Shown: positions 8,156 through 17,402, numbered from the stretch's first letter. The stretch is DNA of 64,000 nt from Hamadaea flava (GCF_024172085.1 NZ_JAMZDZ010000001.1:7936001-8000000), one strand, 5' to 3'. Notes: generated by a model not told the origin, from the sequence alone. Numbers and translations: made by a program.

Positions 8156-8795
8156 CCCAGTCGACCGGGCACGGCCGTTCCGGCGGCGTACGCAGCACTG
8201 CCCGGCCCTGGTAACCCAGGGTGAGCGCCGCCTCGACCAGGTCCGGCGCGTCGTCGACGAACAGGCACTGTTCGGGCGCCAAGCCGAGGGCGTCGCTGGC
8301 GTGCCGGTACATCCGGGGATCGGGCTTGTGGCAGCCGACCAGCGCCGAGATGGCGTACGCCTCGAAGAACCCGTGCAGTCCCAGCGCTCGGTGTAGCTCG
8401 GGCAGCTCCGGCCAGGCGTCGGAGACGACCGCCATGCGGACTCCCCGTTCGCGCAGCGTACGCAGAGTCGGCAGCACTTCGGGGAAGACTTCCAGGATGG
8501 ACGCCGGGGGCACCGGCCGTCGCAGATCGGCCAGCAGTTCCGGGGTTCCGGTGATGCCGAGGTGGCTCAAGATGGCCCGGTGAAAGTCGTCGTAGTCGGG
8601 CGTGGTGGCATCGGCGGCCGCCGCCATGAACACGTCGCCGACCGCGATCGCTCCAGCCAGATCCTCGTCGGTGAGCGCGGGAAAGTGTTCGCGCATGATG
8701 TCCTCGAAATCGGCGCGCGGGTTCCATCGGCCGCCCTTGGGCTGCATCAGGACGCCGCCGGAGTCGAACAGCACGGCCTGCGGTCTGCTGGGCAT
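8109..8795 (-). CDS. HAD family hydrolase (IA subfamily, FDxGGVL type)
   Basis: A 228-residue haloacid-dehalogenase superfamily enzyme. The nucleophile Asp11 is in LFDSGGVL; the second aspartate usual in phosphatases is Gly here, as in the FDxGGVL branch. Motif III lysine is in GCHKPDPRMY and motif IV in CLFVDDAPDL. It probably acts on a phosphorylated or halogenated small molecule. The 3' end overlaps the convergent VWA gene by 47 bp. It lies 21 bp downstream of arcA on the same strand and could be co-transcribed with it. Confidence 0.85.
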   Translation of the reverse strand: MPSRPQAVLFDSGGVLMQPKGGRWNPRADFEDIMREHFPALTDEDLAGAIAVGDVFMAAAADATTPDYDDFHRAILSHLGITGTPELLADLRRPVPPASILEVFPEVLPTLRTLRERGVRMAVVSDAWPELPELHRALGLHGFFEAYAISALVGCHKPDPRMYRHASDALGLAPEQCLFVDDAPDLVEAALTLGYQGRAVLRTPPERPCPVDWVTGIDQLLPLVQPAA

Positions 8796-8816
8796 CCGGC
8801 GAGAATAGCCGGGTCT

Positions 8817-10076
8817 TCAGAACTCCACGGGGTCGCGGACGATCGGGCAGGTCATGCAGTGGCCGCCGCCGCGACCCCGGCCCAGTTCCGCGCCGACGAT
8901 GGTGATGACCTCGATGCCGGCCTTCCGCAGGAGCGTGTTCGTCTGCGTGTTGCGGTCGTAGGTGACCACCACCCCGGGTTCCAGCGCGACAGCGTTGTTG
9001 CCGCTGTCCCACTGCTGGCGCTCCGAGGCGTACACGTCGCCGCCCGTCTCGATGACGCGGAGCTTGGGCAGGCCGAGCGACTCGGCCACGACGTCGACGA
9101 ACGGCCGGTCGCCCTGGTCGACGACCTGGACGCGCGGCGTCTTGTCCGTGGGCCGCAGCGAGAACGTGTGGATGGACTCCACGATCTTGCGGTAGAGGGT
9201 GACCACGTCCCGGTCGGCGAAGGTGAACACGGTGTCCAGGTGCATCGCGGCGCGCAGCTTCGGCATTCCGGCCACCACCACGTGGTCGGCCGCGCCGTTC
9301 TCGAACAGCGACGCGGCGACCTGGGTGATCGCCTGGCGGGAGGTGCGCTCGCTCATCCCCATGAGCACGACGCCGTTGCCGACCGGCATGATGTCGCCGC
9401 CTTCGAAGGTGGCCTGCGCCCAGGACTGCTCGGGATCGCCCCACCAGACCTTCGACCCGACGTAGTCGGGGTGGAAGGAGTAGATGGCCTTCATGAGCAT
9501 GGTCTCGTCGTGGCGGGCCGACCAGTACAGCGGGTTCATGGTCAGACCGCCGTAGAGCCAGCAGGTCGTGTCGCGCGTGTAGAGGGTGTTGGGCAGCGGC
9601 GGCATGAGGTACTCGCGGATGCCGGCCGACTCGCGGACCAGCGCCAGGTAGGGGGAGCGGAACTCGTCCGGCAGGTCGGCGGTGGCCAGCCCGCCGATCA
9701 GGTGTTCGGCCAGCTTCGCCGGGTCCAGGCTGTCCAGGTACGCCCGCGTCGGCTCGACCAGCCCGAGACCCACCTCGTTCGGAGTGATCTTCCGGTCGAG
9801 CAGCCAGGTCCTCGCGTCCCCGATCGCCATCGTGTCGGCGAGCAGGTCGTGCAGCTCCACGACGTCGATGCCCCGCGCGAGCATCTTGTTGACGAAGTCG
9901 AGGTGATCCCGCTGCGCGTTCTCCACCCACATGACGTCGTCGAACAGCAGATCGTCGCTGTTGGTCGGGGTCAGCCGCCGATGGGCCAGACCCGGCCGGC
10001 AGACCAGCACCTTGCGCAGCTTGCCGACCTCGGAGTGCACGCCGTACGCGGCGGCGGGCTTGCCCGACTCAGTCAT
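8817..10076 (-). CDS. arcA: Arginine deiminase
   Basis: A 419-residue arginine deiminase that hydrolyses L-arginine to citrulline and ammonia. The guanidine-modifying fold is clear: [18 protein letters not shown] and the catalytic Cys407 in GGGHCMTCP near the C-terminus. The ATG at 10076 was chosen over the adjacent TTG at 10079 because GGAGG (10083-10087) gives the better spacing. It lies directly downstream of the antiporter gene (15 bp). No ornithine carbamoyltransferase (arcB) or carbamate kinase (arcC) gene is in the window, so the full ATP-yielding pathway is not encoded at this locus. Confidence 0.93.
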   Translation of the reverse strand: MTESGKPAAAYGVHSEVGKLRKVLVCRPGLAHRRLTPTNSDDLLFDDVMWVENAQRDHLDFVNKMLARGIDVVELHDLLADTMAIGDARTWLLDRKITPNEVGLGLVEPTRAYLDSLDPAKLAEHLIGGLATADLPDEFRSPYLALVRESAGIREYLMPPLPNTLYTRDTTCWLYGGLTMNPLYWSARHDETMLMKAIYSFHPDYVGSKVWWGDPEQSWAQATFEGGDIMPVGNGVVLMGMSERTSRQAITQVAASLFENGAADHVVVAGMPKLRAAMHLDTVFTFADRDVVTLYRKIVESIHTFSLRPTDKTPRVQVVDQGDRPFVDVVAESLGLPKLRVIETGGDVYASERQQWDSGNNAVALEPGVVVTYDRNTQTNTLLRKAGIEVITIVGAELGRGRGGGHCMTCPIVRDPVEF

Positions 10077-10091
10077 CAACGACCTCCAGCT

Positions 10092-11537
10092 CTAGAGAGA
10101 GATCCAGCCGGCCGCGAGCGCCACGATGCCCAGCACCGCACCCGCGATCGAGACCGCCAGCAGGACGAATTCGGCCGGGGAGAAGAGCCGGCGGCCCTGT
10201 TCCCGGCGCGCCATCACGAACAGGATCGTGGCGGGCGCGTACACGATGAACGAGACGAGCACGAACTTCAGACCGGCCGCGAACAGCAGGAACAGGGTGT
10301 ACACGGTGGCCAGGGCGGCGATCAGGATCTGCCCGCCGGACCCGCGTCTTCGGTCGGCGTCCCAGCCCAGCATCACCTTGAGCGCGTACGCCGCCGCCAG
10401 CAGGAACGGGATCAGCGTGAGCGCGCTGGTGAGGTCGAGGGCGAAGGTGAACGCGTCCTCCGAGAAGTACGTGACGATCAGGAACAGCTGGGCGAGCGCC
10501 GTCGACATGACCAGCGCCGGGACGGGCACGTCAGCGGGGCTGGTGCGACGCAGGAAGCGCGGCATGTCGTCGTCCTTGGCCGCGACGAGCAGCACCTCGG
10601 CTGCCATCAACGTCCAGGCCAGGTACGCCCCGAGCACGGAGATGATCAGCCCGACGCTGACGAAGACCTTGCCCCAGGTCCCGACGGCTGCTTCGAGTAC
10701 GCCGGCCATGCTGGGCTGGCGCAGCTCGGCGATCTGGCTCATCGGCATGATGCCGTAGGAGACGATCGTGACCGAGGCGAAGATCGCGAAGACGCTGAGG
10801 AAGCCCAGCACGGTGGCACGGCCGACGTCCTCGCGGCGCTTGGCGTGCCGGGAGTAGACGCTGGCCCCCTCGACGCCGAGGAAGACGAAGACCGTCGCCA
10901 GCATCGTGCCCTTGACCTGGCTGAACAGCGACCCGGCGTAGTCGGCCCCGCCCCAGTTCTCCGCGAACACCTTCGGGTCCAGGTAGAACAGCACCAGCAG
11001 GATGAAGACGATGATCGGCACGAGCTTGGCCACGGTGACGACCCGGTTGATCGCGGTGGCCTCTTTGACGCCCCGGCTGATCAGCGCGTAGAACGCCCAC
11101 AGGCCGATCGAGGAGAGCACGATCGCCAGGATGGTGTCGCCGTCGCCGAGCGCGGGCACGATCGCGCCCACGGTGGACATGATCAGCACCCAGTAGGTCA
11201 CGTTGCCGACGCAGGCGCTGGCCCAGTAGCCGAAGGCGGAGAAGAAGCCGGGATACTCGCCGAACCCGGCCTTGGCGTACGCGTACACGCCGGCGTCCAT
11301 GGTGGGACGGCGTACGGCGAGCATCTGGAAGACGAAGGCCAGCATCAGCATGCCGGTCCCGGCGACAGTCCACGCGATGAGCGCGCCGGCCACCCCAGTC
11401 GCCTGGGCGAACCGGCGGGGCAGCGAGAACACTCCAGCGCCGACCATCGAGCCCACGACCATCGAGGTCATGGTCCAGAACGTCAGCTTCACCGACGCCG
11501 GAGCACCGGCGGCCTCCGGTTTCGTCTCGACCTGCAT
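10092..11537 (-). CDS. arcD: Arginine/ornithine (basic amino acid) antiporter, APC superfamily
   Basis: A 481-residue integral membrane protein with about 12-13 predicted spans. The first span carries the APC signature MVVGSMVGAGVFSLP, and LAWTLMAAEVL is typical of the basic amino acid/polyamine antiporter (ArcD/LysI) branch. It should exchange arginine for ornithine or citrulline across the cell membrane. It is transcribed together with arcA (15 bp gap), which supports arginine as the imported substrate. The intergenic region upstream (11538-11623) has no regulator site I can define. Confidence 0.88.
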   Translation of the reverse strand: MQVETKPEAAGAPASVKLTFWTMTSMVVGSMVGAGVFSLPRRFAQATGVAGALIAWTVAGTGMLMLAFVFQMLAVRRPTMDAGVYAYAKAGFGEYPGFFSAFGYWASACVGNVTYWVLIMSTVGAIVPALGDGDTILAIVLSSIGLWAFYALISRGVKEATAINRVVTVAKLVPIIVFILLVLFYLDPKVFAENWGGADYAGSLFSQVKGTMLATVFVFLGVEGASVYSRHAKRREDVGRATVLGFLSVFAIFASVTIVSYGIMPMSQIAELRQPSMAGVLEAAVGTWGKVFVSVGLIISVLGAYLAWTLMAAEVLLVAAKDDDMPRFLRRTSPADVPVPALVMSTALAQLFLIVTYFSEDAFTFALDLTSALTLIPFLLAAAYALKVMLGWDADRRRGSGGQILIAALATVYTLFLLFAAGLKFVLVSFIVYAPATILFVMARREQGRRLFSPAEFVLLAVSIAGAVLGIVALAAGWISL

Positions 11538-11623
11538 GCGTACGGGCCCCTTCCGCTGCCCGTGACTCTACTGTCGAGATCTAGCCTTTGGTCCGGATTC
11601 GTGCATTTTGAGGGAACGCGGGA

Positions 11624-12169
11624 CTACTGTCCGACCCGGCCGTCGATGCGCTCGCGGAGCAGGTCGGCGTGACCCATGTGGCGCGCGTACTCCTCGATCA
11701 TGTGCACCAGGATGTCGCGCAGCTCGTCGCCCTTGGCCCCGGCGAAGTCCATGCCCGGTGCGGCGGCGACGTACTGCTCGGCGAACGCGACCTCGCCTCG
11801 CCAGGTCTCCCACGCCTCCCGGACGACCTCGGGATCGCCGACCGCGCCGTTGAAGTCCTCGTCGCGATCGTCGCCGGACCGGTAGAGCCGCGGCCCGTCG
11901 TACCCGTCCATGTGGATGCGGAACCAGTAATGCTCCACGCCCGCCAGATGCCGGATCAGGCCGAGCAGGGACATCGTCGAGGGTTCGACCGACCGCCGGG
12001 CGAGCTGCTCCGCGTCCAAGCCGGCGCATTTGAGCACCAGCGTCTTGCGGTAGTCGTCGAGATAGCCGACCAGCACCGCCTGTTCGCCGCGATAACCCTG
12101 CTGACTGCGCGGGTCCTCCTCGGGCGTCACGAACATGTTGGACCAGCCGAACTGGCGCTCCTCCGTCAT
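11624..12169 (-). CDS. DinB family protein (DUF664-like)
   Basis: A 181-residue DinB/YfiT-fold protein. It shows the three spaced histidines that bind metal in this family: LIRHLAGVEHYW around residue 60-67 and the C-terminal EEYARHMGHADLLRERIDG. The segment SLLGLIRHLAGVE is the hallmark of the DUF664 group. Family members include thiol transferases, but this one cannot be assigned. The start ATG at 12169 follows an AGG at the right distance; the 12 residues that could precede it look unlike family N-termini. Confidence 0.83.
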   Translation of the reverse strand: MTEERQFGWSNMFVTPEEDPRSQQGYRGEQAVLVGYLDDYRKTLVLKCAGLDAEQLARRSVEPSTMSLLGLIRHLAGVEHYWFRIHMDGYDGPRLYRSGDDRDEDFNGAVGDPEVVREAWETWRGEVAFAEQYVAAAPGMDFAGAKGDELRDILVHMIEEYARHMGHADLLRERIDGRVGQ

Positions 12170-12211
12170 GGGTCCAGCCTTGGCGGTGAGGCGGGCGCGC
12201 CGCAACCGAAT

Positions 12212-13180
12212 TTAGTTGATCGTGTACGAGTCGCCGTAGACGGACCAGCGCAGCGGCGTGGCCAGGGTGAAGTTGCGGGCCTTGAGGAACACCCGCTGCT
12301 CGGTGTCGACCCGGTCGGTGTTCTCGTGAGCCGCCTCGGTCAGCATCGCCGCCTTCCGGGCGTCCAGAAACGCCGTCAGGTAGGCGTACTCGTCGCCGCC
12401 CTGGGCGGGTGTCTTGGCCTTGCGCATGGCCGCGGCCCGGATGCCCCCGAAGCTCACCGGGTCGCTCCCGGGGCCGTGCATGACGAGGGCGTCGTAGTAG
12501 ATGAACTGCCCGAGCGCCCGCAGCCCGTCGGCCTTGCCCTGGCGGACCGCCGGCGTGAAGTAGACCCGGTCCCGTTCGTCGTTCTGCGCCTGCTGGAACG
12601 CGCCGTCCTTGGCCGCGGTCGCCCAGTCCGCCGGGTAGCCGGGATCGAGGCCGGCGTGCGAGTCCGAGCCGTCGACCGCGCGGAGCGCGGGCAGATACTT
12701 CGCCAGCACGTTGCCCGGCTTGCGCTTGGTGTACAGCTCCACCAGCTCCAGCATGTCGTGGGTGCCCGAGCAGAAGCCGATGATCCCGCCGGTGTAGCCG
12801 CGGCCGTCGTCGATGTCCTCGACGTACTTGTACTGGGCCTTCCAGTTCAGCGAGGAGTTCTCGGCGCTGGAGACCAGCTTCATCGCGATCTCCTTCTTCG
12901 CCGGGCTGTCCAAATTGGTCACCGTGCTGCTCGTCGCCTTCATGGGGCTCGGCGTCGCCGTCGGGCTGACGCTGGTGGTCGCGTTCGGGGTGGCGGCCGG
13001 GCTCGCGCTGGGCGAGGCCGTCACCGGCTCGCTCCCGCTGGGAGTCGAGGTGCCCTCGACCGCGGCAGACGCGATGCCGGGGGTAGGCGCGGCCGGCTTC
13101 ACCAGCACGACTACGAGCAGCGCCAGGACCGCGACGCCCGCGGCTCCAGCCAGCCAGAAACGGCGGACGGTGCGATTCAC
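12212..13180 (-). CDS. csn: Secreted chitosanase, glycoside hydrolase family 46
   Basis: A 322-residue exported enzyme that cleaves beta-1,4 bonds in chitosan. After a basic N-terminus and hydrophobic segment (about 9-28) comes a Ser/Thr/Pro linker (about 40-85) and the GH46 domain. The proton donor is Glu107 in SSAENSS and the second acid is Asp125 in the DDGRGYTGGIIGF motif. GTG at 13180 gives a signal-peptide-like start. The first hydrophobic stretch lacks a clear cleavage site, so it could be an anchored protein. It is a single-gene unit; no other chitosan gene is nearby. Confidence 0.9.
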   Translation of the reverse strand: MNRTVRRFWLAGAAGVAVLALLVVVLVKPAAPTPGIASAAVEGTSTPSGSEPVTASPSASPAATPNATTSVSPTATPSPMKATSSTVTNLDSPAKKEIAMKLVSSAENSSLNWKAQYKYVEDIDDGRGYTGGIIGFCSGTHDMLELVELYTKRKPGNVLAKYLPALRAVDGSDSHAGLDPGYPADWATAAKDGAFQQAQNDERDRVYFTPAVRQGKADGLRALGQFIYYDALVMHGPGSDPVSFGGIRAAAMRKAKTPAQGGDEYAYLTAFLDARKAAMLTEAAHENTDRVDTEQRVFLKARNFTLATPLRWSVYGDSYTIN

Positions 13181-13237
13181 GGGCGCCAATTTACGGCAAG
13201 CGCCGGGTCTGTCCAACCCCCGGCCACGTCGCGCCGA

Positions 13238-13837
13238 TCACACCGCGTCCTGCCCGGTCAGTTCCGACAGGTACGCGTTGAGCTGTGCCACCATCTCGTC
13301 GGCGGTGAGGTGGCCGGCCAGGGCATGCACGGTGAGCCCGTCGACCACCGCGTGCATACGGCGGGCCAGCGTCGGCACGTCCTGCGTCGTCGGCGCGAGT
13401 GCCTGGTACGCGGCGAGCCCCTCGATCATCTGGACGCACAGCTCGTACATCGAGGTGAAATGCCGTCGCTGCACCCGGGCCAGTTCGGGGTCGCCGAGGC
13501 CCAGCGCCAGGAACGAGAAGGCGATCGAAGCCTCCGTACGCCGCCGTTCGTCGACCGGCATCGTCTCCAGCAGGATCGCCCGCACCGCGCGTACCGGGTC
13601 GGTGGGCGGCGGCAATGTCCGGATGCGCTCGGTCACCTGGTCGATGACCTGCTCGCAGGCGAAGGCCAGCAACTCGCCCCGAGTCGCGAAATAGTGGCGC
13701 AGCGCGCCGGTCGACCAGCCCGCGGCGGCGGCCACGGTCCGGATCGACACCTCGTCGACCCCTTGCTCGGCGATCACCTGCCAGACGGCGGCGGCCAGCT
13801 CCCGGCGGCGCTGCTCGTGATCCACGATTTTGGGCAC
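13238..13837 (-). CDS. TetR family transcriptional regulator
   Basis: A 199-residue TetR regulator. The helix-turn-helix is near residues 27-50 (IRTVAAAAGWSTGALRHYF), followed by a helical C-terminal domain of the AcrR/BetI type. GTG at 13837 was chosen as the family-like start PKIVDHEQRRRELAAA. It is divergent from a small membrane protein gene (13884), and a 12-bp palindrome lies between the two starts, so it probably represses that gene and itself. No ligand can be inferred. Confidence 0.86.
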   Translation of the reverse strand: MPKIVDHEQRRRELAAAVWQVIAEQGVDEVSIRTVAAAAGWSTGALRHYFATRGELLAFACEQVIDQVTERIRTLPPPTDPVRAVRAILLETMPVDERRRTEASIAFSFLALGLGDPELARVQRRHFTSMYELCVQMIEGLAAYQALAPTTQDVPTLARRMHAVVDGLTVHALAGHLTADEMVAQLNAYLSELTGQDAV

Positions 13838-13849
13838 TGAGCTATTATG

Positions 13850-13861
13850 ACACGGTCGTGT
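13850..13861. promoter_or_regulatory. Palindrome between divergent TetR gene and membrane protein gene
   Basis: ACACGGTCGTGT has 5-base arms ACACG/CGTGT around GT. It sits 12 bp before the regulator start (13837) and 22 bp before the membrane protein start (13884), the expected position of an operator serving both genes. Confidence 0.5.
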
Positions 13862-13883
13862 TAAAAAACCGGGGGAGGGTGCC

Positions 13884-14417
13884 GTGATTCCGCTGATCAT
13901 CGCGTGCGAGGTCGGCTTCTGGGTCCTGCTGCTGGCCGGGCTCGCCGCGCGCTATCTGCTCAAGGCCAAGACGCTCAGCACCGTGCTGCTGATCTGCGTA
14001 CCGCTGGTGGACCTCGTGCTGCTGGCGGCGTCGGTCATCGACCTGCGGGGCGGGGGCACCGCCACCGTCGCGCACGGGCTGGCGGCCATCTACATCGGGG
14101 TGTCGGTCGCCTTCGGCGGCCAGCTGGTGCGCTGGGCCGACCAGCGGTTCGCCCACCGGTTCGCGGGCGGGCCGGCTCCCGTACGCCCGCCGAAGCACGG
14201 CCCGGCGCACGCCGCCTACGAACGCCGGCAGTGGCTGCGCCACCTGCTCGCGTACGCGATCGCCGTCGCCGTCATGGGGCTGTTCACCCTGCTCGTCGGC
14301 GACGTCGAGCGGGTGCTGCCGATGTGGGGGCCGATGGGCGGGTGGGGTGTCGTCGTGATCGTCGACTTCCTCATCTCGTTCAGCTACACGCTGGCGCCGC
14401 GCAAGGCCAAGTCCTAA
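13884..14417 (+). CDS. Small integral membrane protein, probable TetR target
   Basis: A 177-residue protein with about five hydrophobic segments (roughly 2-22, 30-50, 60-82, 117-138, 147-166) separated by a basic loop (RFAHRFAGGPAPVR). The GTG at 13884 follows a GGGGGAGGG ribosome site. I do not recognise a named family. Its divergent pairing with a TetR regulator suggests a drug- or stress-inducible membrane protein. Its stop overlaps the convergent lipoprotein gene by 4 bp. Confidence 0.75.
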   Translation: MIPLIIACEVGFWVLLLAGLAARYLLKAKTLSTVLLICVPLVDLVLLAASVIDLRGGGTATVAHGLAAIYIGVSVAFGGQLVRWADQRFAHRFAGGPAPVRPPKHGPAHAAYERRQWLRHLLAYAIAVAVMGLFTLLVGDVERVLPMWGPMGGWGVVVIVDFLISFSYTLAPRKAKS

Positions 14418-14947
14418 TCGCACTCCTGCCCGGCCGTGTCCTGAAACTCCTCGGTGCTCAGGAGACTGCTCGCATAGCGATCGTCGCCCTGATACGTCTT
14501 GGTCAGGATCGGCCGGGCCGGGTCGGCCGCCCGCACCTCGGCCAGGGTGAACGGGAAGCTGCGTACGCGATGCTCGCCGGACTCGTCCCAGGCGCGTACC
14601 TCATAGCCGCCGTCGTCGCTGCCGTCGGTTAACGCGGCCGGGATGGTGCCCTCGGACTTCCACTGCGAACCTGGCTCGGCGAGCGTCACCTCCAGGAAGT
14701 CCCCGTCCGGGGCGTCACCGGTGCGCTCCAGCCGAAGCAGTGGATCGCCGACCCCGCCGCCGGACTCGGCCGGATACAGAATGATCGTCCGCGGTACGCC
14801 GAACGCCGCACACCAGCTCAGCACCGCTACGAGCCGTCCCGTGCCGTCGAGGCGTACGCCCCCGACGCCGTCGACCGCCGGGCTGCAGCCCGTCAGGCCG
14901 GTCAATGTCAGCACCGCCATCGAGATCGACATCCATCCCCGTCGCAT
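14414..14947 (-). CDS. Predicted lipoprotein of unknown function
   Basis: A 177-residue protein with a lipoprotein signal peptide: basic MRRGW start, hydrophobic core and lipobox LTGC at about residues 17-20, predicting a lipid-anchored extracytoplasmic protein. The mature part has no recognisable motif. The ATG at 14947 was chosen because it starts the signal peptide; the frame is open further upstream, but that stretch has no coding character. It is divergent from the SGNH-like gene. Confidence 0.72.
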   Translation of the reverse strand: MRRGWMSISMAVLTLTGLTGCSPAVDGVGGVRLDGTGRLVAVLSWCAAFGVPRTIILYPAESGGGVGDPLLRLERTGDAPDGDFLEVTLAEPGSQWKSEGTIPAALTDGSDDGGYEVRAWDESGEHRVRSFPFTLAEVRAADPARPILTKTYQGDDRYASSLLSTEEFQDTAGQECD

Positions 14948-15086
14948 GACCTGATGGTAGGTCCGATGAACGGACCGACCATACGGCGATTCGGACGATC
15001 CGCGGACAAGCTGATTGACAGCACACTCCGTGGTCCTCACCCTGGGCGAGCACTTCGCATTTCTTGATCGGGGGATCACCGCGGAA

Positions 15087-16256
15087 ATGGCCTACTCTCG
15101 CCGTTCACGCGCCGTCGTCGCGGTGGCGTTCGCCGCCGTCTTCCTCTGGCTCGCGCCGCGCGTCGCGGCGAGCAGCGACGATGAGAGCCGCGTCGTCAGC
15201 GGCGTGCTGTTCGTCAACGACGTGAGCCGCAAGCCGATTCTGGGCCTGAGCCCACTGATCGGCGGCGCCGAGATCGACCTGCGCCGCCTGGCCCACCACC
15301 GCGTCAGCCTGCAGGCCGTCATCGCCGCCGGCCAGAAGCCCGGCAGTGTCGCCTTCACGATGCTGGGGTCCAAAGGCACCAGCTACGCGCGGATCGAGTC
15401 GCAGGCCCCGTTCTTCCTCTGCGGAGACTATGTGGACTGCCCGCTGCTGGCCACGCCCGACGTCTACACGGTGACCGTCCAGGCGTACAGCGGCGAGGAC
15501 GCGACGGGTACGCCGATCGGCGCCGAGTTCTCGGTCCGTTTCACGGTCTCGGAAGACGATGCGCCGGCCGCCGACCAGACGATCGACGTGCTGTTCGTCG
15601 GCAACAGCCTGATCGGCACCGCGACCAAGGCCACCGGCGAGGACACCCCCGAACTGGTGCGCCACTTCGCGACCGGCGCGGGCCGGTCGGTGAACATCAC
15701 CAAGGTCATCCACTTCGGCTACAGCCTGCGGCACACCTGGAACGACGGTCTGGCGGCGGCCGCGCTCGACGGCACCAGGCAGTACGACTTCATCGTGCTC
15801 CAGGAATTGAGCACACTCGTCGCCACCAACCTGCCGGCCGCCCGAGACACCCTGCTCAAGCTGTACGCACCGACGTTCCAACGGGCGCTGAAACCAGGCG
15901 GCCGGGTCGTCCTGTTCAAGAACTGGGCGCTGACCAACCCGTCGCCGTTCCGCTCCCGGACCGCGGCGAAGGCCGCGATCGACGCGAACTACGCCGCGCT
16001 GTCCGCCGCCCTGACCACGCCGAACCTGCTCGCCCCGATCGGCGACGAATTCGAGAAGATCATCGCCGCCGAAGGCCCGTCCTACCTGATCGTCCCCGAC
16101 GGCAAGCACCCCAACGACAACGCCGTCTACCTCGACGCCGCCACCCTGTTCGGGATCCTGCTCGGGCAGTCGCCGCGCGACCTTCCCGCGCTGTTCCTGC
16201 CCGCCGACGTCGCGGCGTACCTTCGCGGCGTGGCCGCCACGGCGATCGGTTACTGA
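15087..16256 (+). CDS. Exported SGNH/GDSL-like hydrolase
   Basis: A 389-residue protein with an N-terminal export signal (about 7-28, SRRSRAVVAVAFAAVFLWLA). An early beta-rich region (about 40-165) precedes an SGNH-like domain that begins at DVLFVGNSLIG, where block I Ser is in GNS instead of the usual GDS. The distal block is DGKHPNDNAVYLDAAT, with the D-x-x-H catalytic pair. This suggests an extracellular esterase or lipase-like activity on an unknown ester. The ATG at 15087 has a weak ribosome site; an earlier start at 15015 would bury the signal and is unlikely. Confidence 0.75.
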   Translation: MAYSRRSRAVVAVAFAAVFLWLAPRVAASSDDESRVVSGVLFVNDVSRKPILGLSPLIGGAEIDLRRLAHHRVSLQAVIAAGQKPGSVAFTMLGSKGTSYARIESQAPFFLCGDYVDCPLLATPDVYTVTVQAYSGEDATGTPIGAEFSVRFTVSEDDAPAADQTIDVLFVGNSLIGTATKATGEDTPELVRHFATGAGRSVNITKVIHFGYSLRHTWNDGLAAAALDGTRQYDFIVLQELSTLVATNLPAARDTLLKLYAPTFQRALKPGGRVVLFKNWALTNPSPFRSRTAAKAAIDANYAALSAALTTPNLLAPIGDEFEKIIAAEGPSYLIVPDGKHPNDNAVYLDAATLFGILLGQSPRDLPALFLPADVAAYLRGVAATAIGY

Positions 16257-16325
16257 CGGTTCCGTGGGTTGCCCGGCTCGACCTGGTACAAAGGGTTTCT
16301 GGCCGGCGATTCTTCTGGAGCTGAT

Positions 16326-17399
16326 GTGGATCAAGAAGAGCGCATCGCGCTGTTCCTCGACTACGAGAACCTGGCGATCGGCGCCCGCGACCATCTCGGC
16401 GGCATGGCCTTCGACCTCAAGCCGGTCGCCGACGCGCTGGCCGAGCGGGGCCGCGTCGTCGTGCGCCGGGCGTACGCGGACTGGTCCTACTTCGACGAGG
16501 ACCGGCGGCGGCTGACCCGGCAGCACGTCGAGCTGATCGACATCCCGCAGCGCATGGGCGCCTCCCGCAAGAACTCGGCCGACATCAAGATGGCGGTCGA
16601 CGCGATGGAGCTGGCCTTCGAACGGGACTACATTTCGACGTTCGTGTTCTGCACCGGCGACAGCGACTTCACCCCGCTCGTGCACAAACTGCGCGAACTC
16701 AACAAACGTGTGATCGGCGTCGGCGTCGAGAAGACCACTTCCGCGCTGCTGCCCCCGGCCTGCGACGAGTTCCTGTTCTACGACCGGCTCGAAGGCGTGG
16801 AAGTGCCGGCTCGCCCGGCGCCGCAACCGGCGAAGGCCGCCGAACCGCCCAAGCCCGCGCAGCCCGTCGAACCGGTCGAGCCGGAGCCCACCGAGCCGGA
16901 ACCCGCCACCCGGGACATCGACTCCCTGTCGGTGCAGGTCGCCCAGACCGTCGCCGGTTTGCAGCGCAGCAGCGGCGGCTCGGTTACCGCCTCCACGCTC
17001 AAGCGCACGCTGCTCCGCAAGGATCCGACCTTCAACGAGGCCGACTATGGCTTCCGGGCGTTCGGCGAACTGCTGCGATTCCTGGCCCAGCACGACATCA
17101 TCGAGCTGACCGAGGGGCCGGCGAAGGGCGACCCGGAGGTGTCGCTGCCCGAGCACGGCGACCGCGAGGAAGCATTCGGCCTGCTCCGGACGGTCGTCGC
17201 CGAACTGTCCCGCGGCGGTGGCGCAGTGGCCCTGTCCGGTCTGAAGAACCAGCTTCGACGCGTACGCCCGGAGTTCAGCGAGAAGAAGCTCGGCTACCGC
17301 AGCTTCCTCCAGTTCTGTCAGGCCGCCGCGACGAGCGGAGTCATCGACCTGAACTGGAACCCCGACGTCGGCGACTACCAACTCAGCCCGGCGGCGTAG
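16326..17399 (+). CDS. NYN domain protein with two C-terminal OST-HTH/LOTUS domains
   Basis: A 357-residue protein joining a NYN (PIN-like, LabA/DUF88) domain at about 6-155 to two LOTUS domains. The NYN acidic centre is visible: Asp12 and Asn15 in LFLDYENL, Asp86 in NSADIKMAVD, and Asp112/Asp114 in CTGDSDFTPL. A Pro/Glu linker (161-195) leads to repeats at about 200-262 and 281-345, each ending in the GFRAFGELLRF or GYRSFLQFCQ pattern. NYN domains are metal-dependent RNases in known members and LOTUS domains bind RNA, so an RNA-processing role is likely but not shown. GTG at 16326 has a GGAG site 6 bp upstream. The gene stands alone and ends at a strong hairpin. Confidence 0.88.
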   Translation: MDQEERIALFLDYENLAIGARDHLGGMAFDLKPVADALAERGRVVVRRAYADWSYFDEDRRRLTRQHVELIDIPQRMGASRKNSADIKMAVDAMELAFERDYISTFVFCTGDSDFTPLVHKLRELNKRVIGVGVEKTTSALLPPACDEFLFYDRLEGVEVPARPAPQPAKAAEPPKPAQPVEPVEPEPTEPEPATRDIDSLSVQVAQTVAGLQRSSGGSVTASTLKRTLLRKDPTFNEADYGFRAFGELLRFLAQHDIIELTEGPAKGDPEVSLPEHGDREEAFGLLRTVVAELSRGGGAVALSGLKNQLRRVRPEFSEKKLGYRSFLQFCQAAATSGVIDLNWNPDVGDYQLSPAA

Positions 17400-17402
17400 C
17401 GC

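Noticed and set aside
8562-11672. A long open frame (over 1000 codons) on the plus strand opposite arcA and arcD
   Set aside because: It is antisense to two clearly identified genes. Such frames are common in high-G+C DNA because codon bias removes stops on the other strand; the translation is low-complexity and Arg/Gln/His-rich.
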